Below are positions 60,831-64,000 of a DNA stretch of 64,000 nt, piece after piece. Position 1 is the stretch's first letter, and each line of letters begins with the position of its first letter. Below the pieces are notes generated by a model. The model saw only the letters and a program-made list of their open reading frames with translations, ran no database searches and had not been told where the DNA came from. The position numbers were made by a program, and so were the translations under genes. This DNA comes from Armatimonadota bacterium (GTDB lineage Bacteria; Armatimonadota; Fimbriimonadia; Fimbriimonadales; Fimbriimonadaceae). Location of the stretch: NCBI GenBank assembly GCA_016789105.1, contig JAEURN010000007.1, forward strand, positions 1 through 64,000. Direction: 5' to 3'.

Positions 60831-62681
60831 GTGAACCGCGAGAGTTGGATCCGATCGGCAGCTTATGCCCTGGCCTTCATCGCCATTGGCATCATCTTGG
60901 GATGCGGCGGTGGCGGGGGCGGGGCTACCTCTAGCTTTGGGCGCGCCCCCGGGCAGTGCCCGGTCTCCACCGTTTTCGGCAGTGTCCAATACAACACGGT
61001 CTGGGGGTCTGCGCCGGCCGGCGCAAGCCAAGTCATCCGACTCATCGATGGCGACGGGTTCACTGTCCGTTCCGATTCGGTCAACCGGTCTGGCGCGCTG
61101 ACCAGCTCGATCAGCATGACCAACGTCACGGCGGGCACTTTGATTCTCAAAGCGACCATTTACAGTGCTGCCAATGCGTCGGGGACTGTCCTTGGCGAAT
61201 CCAGCCAGATCGTCGACCTTTGCGCCGCAAGCCCGGGTGCCACCGCCGCAACCGCCCAGACCCAATATGGGGTTGCCCCAACCTCTCTCGGGGTCAACCC
61301 GACGCCCTTTTCGATGCCCCAGGGAGCCCTTGCCCAATTTGTGGCGACCGGATGGTCTGGCCAAAGCGCCGTGTTCTTGCCCGTTTCGGATATCACCTGG
61401 TCCGTGGGTAGCGGCATCGGAACTGTTTCGGCGGCGGGCAAATTCACCGCCGCCTCTGTCGGGAACGGGACGGTTGTCGCCCAATCGGCCAGCACCTCGC
61501 TCAGCGGGGCGGCATCGGTCGATGTGACTCCAACAACCACGCAGCGCACCAAGTGGACCATTTTGGTTTACCTGAACGCCGCCAACGACCTTTACACTTA
61601 CAGCACCCTGAACATGAACCAAATGGAGCAGGTGGCGGGCAATCCCGATGTGCGGTTCGTGGTGCAATGGAAGCAGTCGAAGAGCGCCTTTGCCGGATCG
61701 TCTTTTGACGGGGTTCGGCGCTATTTGGTCAAGCCCGATAACACCTCCGCCATCGCGAGCACGGTCGTTCAGAACAACCTGACGGACTCCTTTGGTAATG
61801 CCTTGGATATGGGCAACCCCCAAACACTCAAAGACTTTCTTGATTGGGGTGTGGCCAACTATCCGGCCGACCGCTATTGCGTTATCCTTTGGAACCACGG
61901 CAACGGGTGGAAGCGCTCGGGCGACGACGACCAAGGCCGGGCGTTCAGCTACGACGACCAATATGGGACGTCGATCAAAAGTTGGCAGACCGACCAGGCC
62001 CTGGCGGGACACCACTTCGATATCATCGCCTGGGATGCAAGCCTGATGCAAATGATGGAAGTCGCCTATGAAGTCAGGAACTTTGCCGATTACGTGGTTG
62101 GGAGCGAAGAAAGCCCGCCGGGCGAAGGGTATCCCTACCACCTGATCTTCGACAATTTTGCCGCCAACCCGACCGCCCCGACCGCGACCCTGGCGGATGC
62201 CTTTGTCCAGGGGATGCAGGAGCAATCCCAACCCGGCGGGCTGTATGAATTCCGGAAGATCACGCAAAGCGTTTTGGAATCGAGCAAGCTTGGGGCGGTC
62301 GCAACGGCCCTGGGAACTCTCTCCCAAGAACTCCAAAATGCTCAACCCGCCACCGCAGCGCAAATCCAGGCGATCCGGAACAACGCGCAGAGCTATTCAC
62401 CGACCCCCAGCCGGGTCTATCGCGACATCGTCGACGTCTGCCTGCGCATCGAAGCGGATCTGACGTTCCCGTCTTCGGTGCGGACGGCTAGTGCCAATGT
62501 CCGGGCGGCCATCGCGCAGGCGATAGTCAGCGAATACCACAACGGACAATCGCCCAACAGCCATGGGCTCGCCATCGATTTTTCGAGCGCGGGAGCCTTT
62601 GCCGCCTACAAGACCGATTACCAGCAGCTGCACTTTTCCCAAGACACCGATTGGGACGACTGGCTGAGCGTCGCGCCATAA
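60831..62681 (+). CDS. clostripain-family (C11) lipoprotein with Ser at the Cys position
   Basis: A 616-residue lipoprotein: signal ending ILGC (C25 lipidated) followed by a glycine run, an Ig-like domain (about 160-230; DITWSVGSGIGTVSAAGKF is BIG2-like) and a C11 peptidase-like domain (from about 240). The catalytic His is kept in ILWNHGNGWK (H356), but the cysteine block, DACLM in clostripain-type proteins, reads WDASLMQMMEVAYE (S404; codon AGC). The GSEESPPGEGYPYHL block is normal. It is therefore probably a pseudopeptidase or an unusual serine enzyme. GTG 60831 is chosen for the signal peptide; TTG 60783 is the longer option. Confidence 0.85.
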   Translation: MNRESWIRSAAYALAFIAIGIILGCGGGGGGATSSFGRAPGQCPVSTVFGSVQYNTVWGSAPAGASQVIRLIDGDGFTVRSDSVNRSGALTSSISMTNVTAGTLILKATIYSAANASGTVLGESSQIVDLCAASPGATAATAQTQYGVAPTSLGVNPTPFSMPQGALAQFVATGWSGQSAVFLPVSDITWSVGSGIGTVSAAGKFTAASVGNGTVVAQSASTSLSGAASVDVTPTTTQRTKWTILVYLNAANDLYTYSTLNMNQMEQVAGNPDVRFVVQWKQSKSAFAGSSFDGVRRYLVKPDNTSAIASTVVQNNLTDSFGNALDMGNPQTLKDFLDWGVANYPADRYCVILWNHGNGWKRSGDDDQGRAFSYDDQYGTSIKSWQTDQALAGHHFDIIAWDASLMQMMEVAYEVRNFADYVVGSEESPPGEGYPYHLIFDNFAANPTAPTATLADAFVQGMQEQSQPGGLYEFRKITQSVLESSKLGAVATALGTLSQELQNAQPATAAQIQAIRNNAQSYSPTPSRVYRDIVDVCLRIEADLTFPSSVRTASANVRAAIAQAIVSEYHNGQSPNSHGLAIDFSSAGAFAAYKTDYQQLHFSQDTDWDDWLSVAP

Positions 62682-62989
62682 AAAATTCGGGGCCGGCTGG
62701 GAAGGCCGGCCCTTGGGCTGGAGGGTTGCTCTGACCAGAAGAGGAGGGCGTCTCCCTGGTCGTTGGGCTGTCTGGCTGCCCCTCCCTGCGGAGGGGTTAT
62801 CTCTTGTATTCCCGGAGATCGCCAGCCGCAATGCCCTCACCAATGCGGGGGAAGCGCAATTCGGGGGATTTTGCCGGCGCATTCTTGCTGGCTGGCAATT
62901 TGAACCGGCGGGTCCCGACCGGAAATTGCCGCCCGCTATGGCATAATAGGCGTTCGCCCCCCGCCATGTGGGGGAGAAAGACCAATCCC
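62682..62989. other. hairpin-rich intergenic region before rpsR
   Basis: This 308-nt gap holds several inverted repeats: GGGCCGGC/GCCGGCCC just after the C11 gene (possible weak terminator), GACCAG/CTGGTC (62733-62761), CCCCTCC/GGAGGGG (62779-62796, sharing CCCCTCCCTG with the argS repeat A), GCAATTT-CCGG/CCGG-AAATTGC (62895-62929), and CCCCCC/GGGGG (62957-62974), which covers the likely ribosome site GGGGGAG of rpsR. CATAAT (62942-62947) is the best -10 box. No gene is seen. Confidence 0.5.
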
Positions 62990-63403
62990 ATGAGTGAATT
63001 CGAACAGGACAATTTTGACGGCGCCGCAGACAAGATGGCTGTGGATATGTCGGAAGGCCGGAGTGACGGCCGCGCGCGCCCCCGCCGGCGCCGCAAGGTC
63101 AGCTACCTGACGCTGAACAAGATCGAATCGGTCGACTATAAAGACATCGCCACCCTGCAACGGTTTGTCAGCGAACGCGGCAAGATCCTGCCTTCGAGGC
63201 AAACCGGGAACACGGCCAAGCAACAACGCATGATCTCGAACGCAATCAAAAGCGCCCGAGAAATGGCGCTCCTGCCGTTCGTCGTGCGGGACGCAGTCGA
63301 CGCCGGGCCTCGCCGCCGGACCATGGGTGAGGGCCGGGAAGGGCGCGAGGGCCGGGAAGGCCGCGAAGATCGCGCACCGCGCAACGAAGAATCGGGCGAA
63401 TAA
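62990..63403 (+). CDS. rpsR: ribosomal protein bS18 with repetitive C-terminal tail
   Basis: A 137-residue bS18, against about 75-90 in most bacteria. The conserved core is [21 protein letters not shown] ... [19 protein letters not shown] (split, about 26-70) and [12 protein letters not shown]. The extra length is an acidic N-terminal 25 residues and a C-terminal tail with four tandem GRE units (about 114-124) ending EESGE. An upstream frame continues, but the ATG at 62990 gives the family start. A palindromic terminator follows. Confidence 0.93.
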   Translation: MSEFEQDNFDGAADKMAVDMSEGRSDGRARPRRRRKVSYLTLNKIESVDYKDIATLQRFVSERGKILPSRQTGNTAKQQRMISNAIKSAREMALLPFVVRDAVDAGPRRRTMGEGREGREGREGREDRAPRNEESGE

Positions 63404-63420
63404 TTCCGGTTGCGGCATGT

Positions 63421-63456
63421 GATGAGGGCAACCGGCCGGTTGCCCTCATCTTTTTT
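63421..63456. terminator. palindromic terminator after rpsR
   Basis: GATGAGGGCAACCGG (63421-63435) and CCGGTTGCCCTCATC (63436-63450) form a perfect palindrome followed by TTTTTT. It lies between convergent genes. Confidence 0.9.
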
Positions 63457-64000
63457 GGGTGAACCGGATGCCAATTGTGAAATCGGCCCCGACATTGACG
63501 TTTTGATTGAGGTTCAACTGGCCGATATCGCCGTCCTCGCTGACCCAGAACGTCCACACGCCCTCCTTGACCGCCTTTGAGTAGGCGAGCGTGATAATCC
63601 GGTTGGTTTGATCCAGATACGGCTGCCGGTTGTCGATTGGGGAGCCTTCGGCCGAGAGTTGCAGCACGAATGACTGGCGTTCCCACGGCTCATAGGCCAG
63701 AGCCAAGGTGTAAACCGGTGCCCATGGCCTTGTCCGGGACCACAGGGTGCTAGGAGACTGATAAACCACCCCGGCATGTGCGGTGAACGAATATGCTGGC
63801 CAAAAGCGCCATGTGTTTTCTGCACTCAAGGCCAGGTCAACGCCCCCGCTGCCAAAGAGGTAACTGGGATTCCCGGTCGGGAGTTTGAGGCTGAGCCGGG
63901 GTTGGCCCGGAACGCGGAAGGAATATTCGAACTTGAGGTCCCCGATCCCGGTGCCTGATGAGATTGGCGTGCCATCTGCAAGTCGGTAGAAAAACCTCCC
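63446..64000 (-). CDS. DUF3187-like outer-membrane protein, 5' part outside the window
   Basis: A partial protein of 184 residues reaching the window edge with no start codon; the frame stays open from 64000 to its stop at 63446. It has alternating polar and hydrophobic residues typical of outer-membrane beta-barrel strands, the blocks GIGDLKFEYSF and LSLKLPTGNPSYLFGSGG seen in DUF3187-type proteins, and ends in IGIRFTQKR. The last strand lacks the usual C-terminal aromatic residue. Role unknown. Confidence 0.7.
   Translation of the reverse strand, partial: GRFFYRLADGTPISSGTGIGDLKFEYSFRVPGQPRLSLKLPTGNPSYLFGSGGVDLALSAENTWRFWPAYSFTAHAGVVYQSPSTLWSRTRPWAPVYTLALAYEPWERQSFVLQLSAEGSPIDNRQPYLDQTNRIITLAYSKAVKEGVWTFWVSEDGDIGQLNLNQNVNVGADFTIGIRFTQKR

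Noticed and set aside
62804-62989. N-terminal extension of rpsR
   Set aside because: The extra 62 residues have no match to bS18 and run through hairpin-rich intergenic sequence.
1-64000. tRNA, rRNA, CRISPR arrays, transposases or prophage genes
   Set aside because: No cloverleaf with a T-loop, no regularly spaced direct repeats and no recombinase or phage-like proteins were seen on either strand.

Overview
The window looks like a chromosomal segment of a GC-rich, diderm, environmental bacterium, most likely an armatimonad of the Fimbriimonas type. This is inference from gene content, not from a marker-gene tree. The signs are type IV pilins whose N-terminus continues from the prepilin helix into a 'FAQAK..AKK' stretch with a C-terminal DG-HAK motif, a secretin and a DUF3187-like outer-membrane barrel (so an outer membrane), a PEP-CTERM protein, and a proteasome alpha-type protein, which is known in only a few bacterial phyla. 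Several genes appear to be transcribed with no or almost no 5' leader, while genes inside operons have good Shine-Dalgarno sites.

1-18.4 kb is housekeeping and accessory. A minus-strand operon runs glycosyltransferase, Trm112-like protein, aroQ, M24 aminopeptidase and a degenerate ABC ATPase (3798 down to 187). A second minus-strand operon is asnS, an ABC exporter and an ABC ATPase (8455 to 4269). Then come an orphan proteasome alpha-like protein, a lipoprotein beta-propeller phytase, mnmG, two stand-alone pilin-like proteins, a thioredoxin-reductase-like ferredoxin-NADP reductase, a PEP-CTERM protein behind a structured leader, a 51-residue lipoprotein, and an argS with a changed HIGH motif and two in-frame repeat insertions.

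18.4-50.6 kb is one large type IV pilus locus on the plus strand: pilB, pilT, pilC, terminator; pilD, a major-pilin-like gene, three very large minor pilin-like genes and two giant secreted proteins (1587 and 2324 residues), terminator; then pilM, pilN, pilO, pilP, a stand-alone secretin N-domain protein and the secretin pilQ, terminator. The giant proteins sit where canonical minor-pilin operons carry pilY1. They contain beta-propeller-type repeats and no homology I can name over most of their length, so they are the best candidate here for an undescribed component, perhaps a pilus-tip or pilus-secreted adhesin.

50.6-56.3 kb is a compact overlapping operon: aroK, aroB, a small membrane protein, a PASTA-domain pseudokinase, rpe, another small membrane protein and ribD, closed by a terminator. 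56.3-64 kb holds pdxT, an arginase-family gene with kdsD, the rpmA/rplU ribosomal genes, a GAF-GGDEF diguanylate cyclase, a lipoprotein of the clostripain (C11) family whose catalytic cysteine is a serine, rpsR with a repetitive tail, and the 3' part of a DUF3187-like outer-membrane protein cut by the window edge. No tRNA, rRNA, CRISPR array or transposase was seen.
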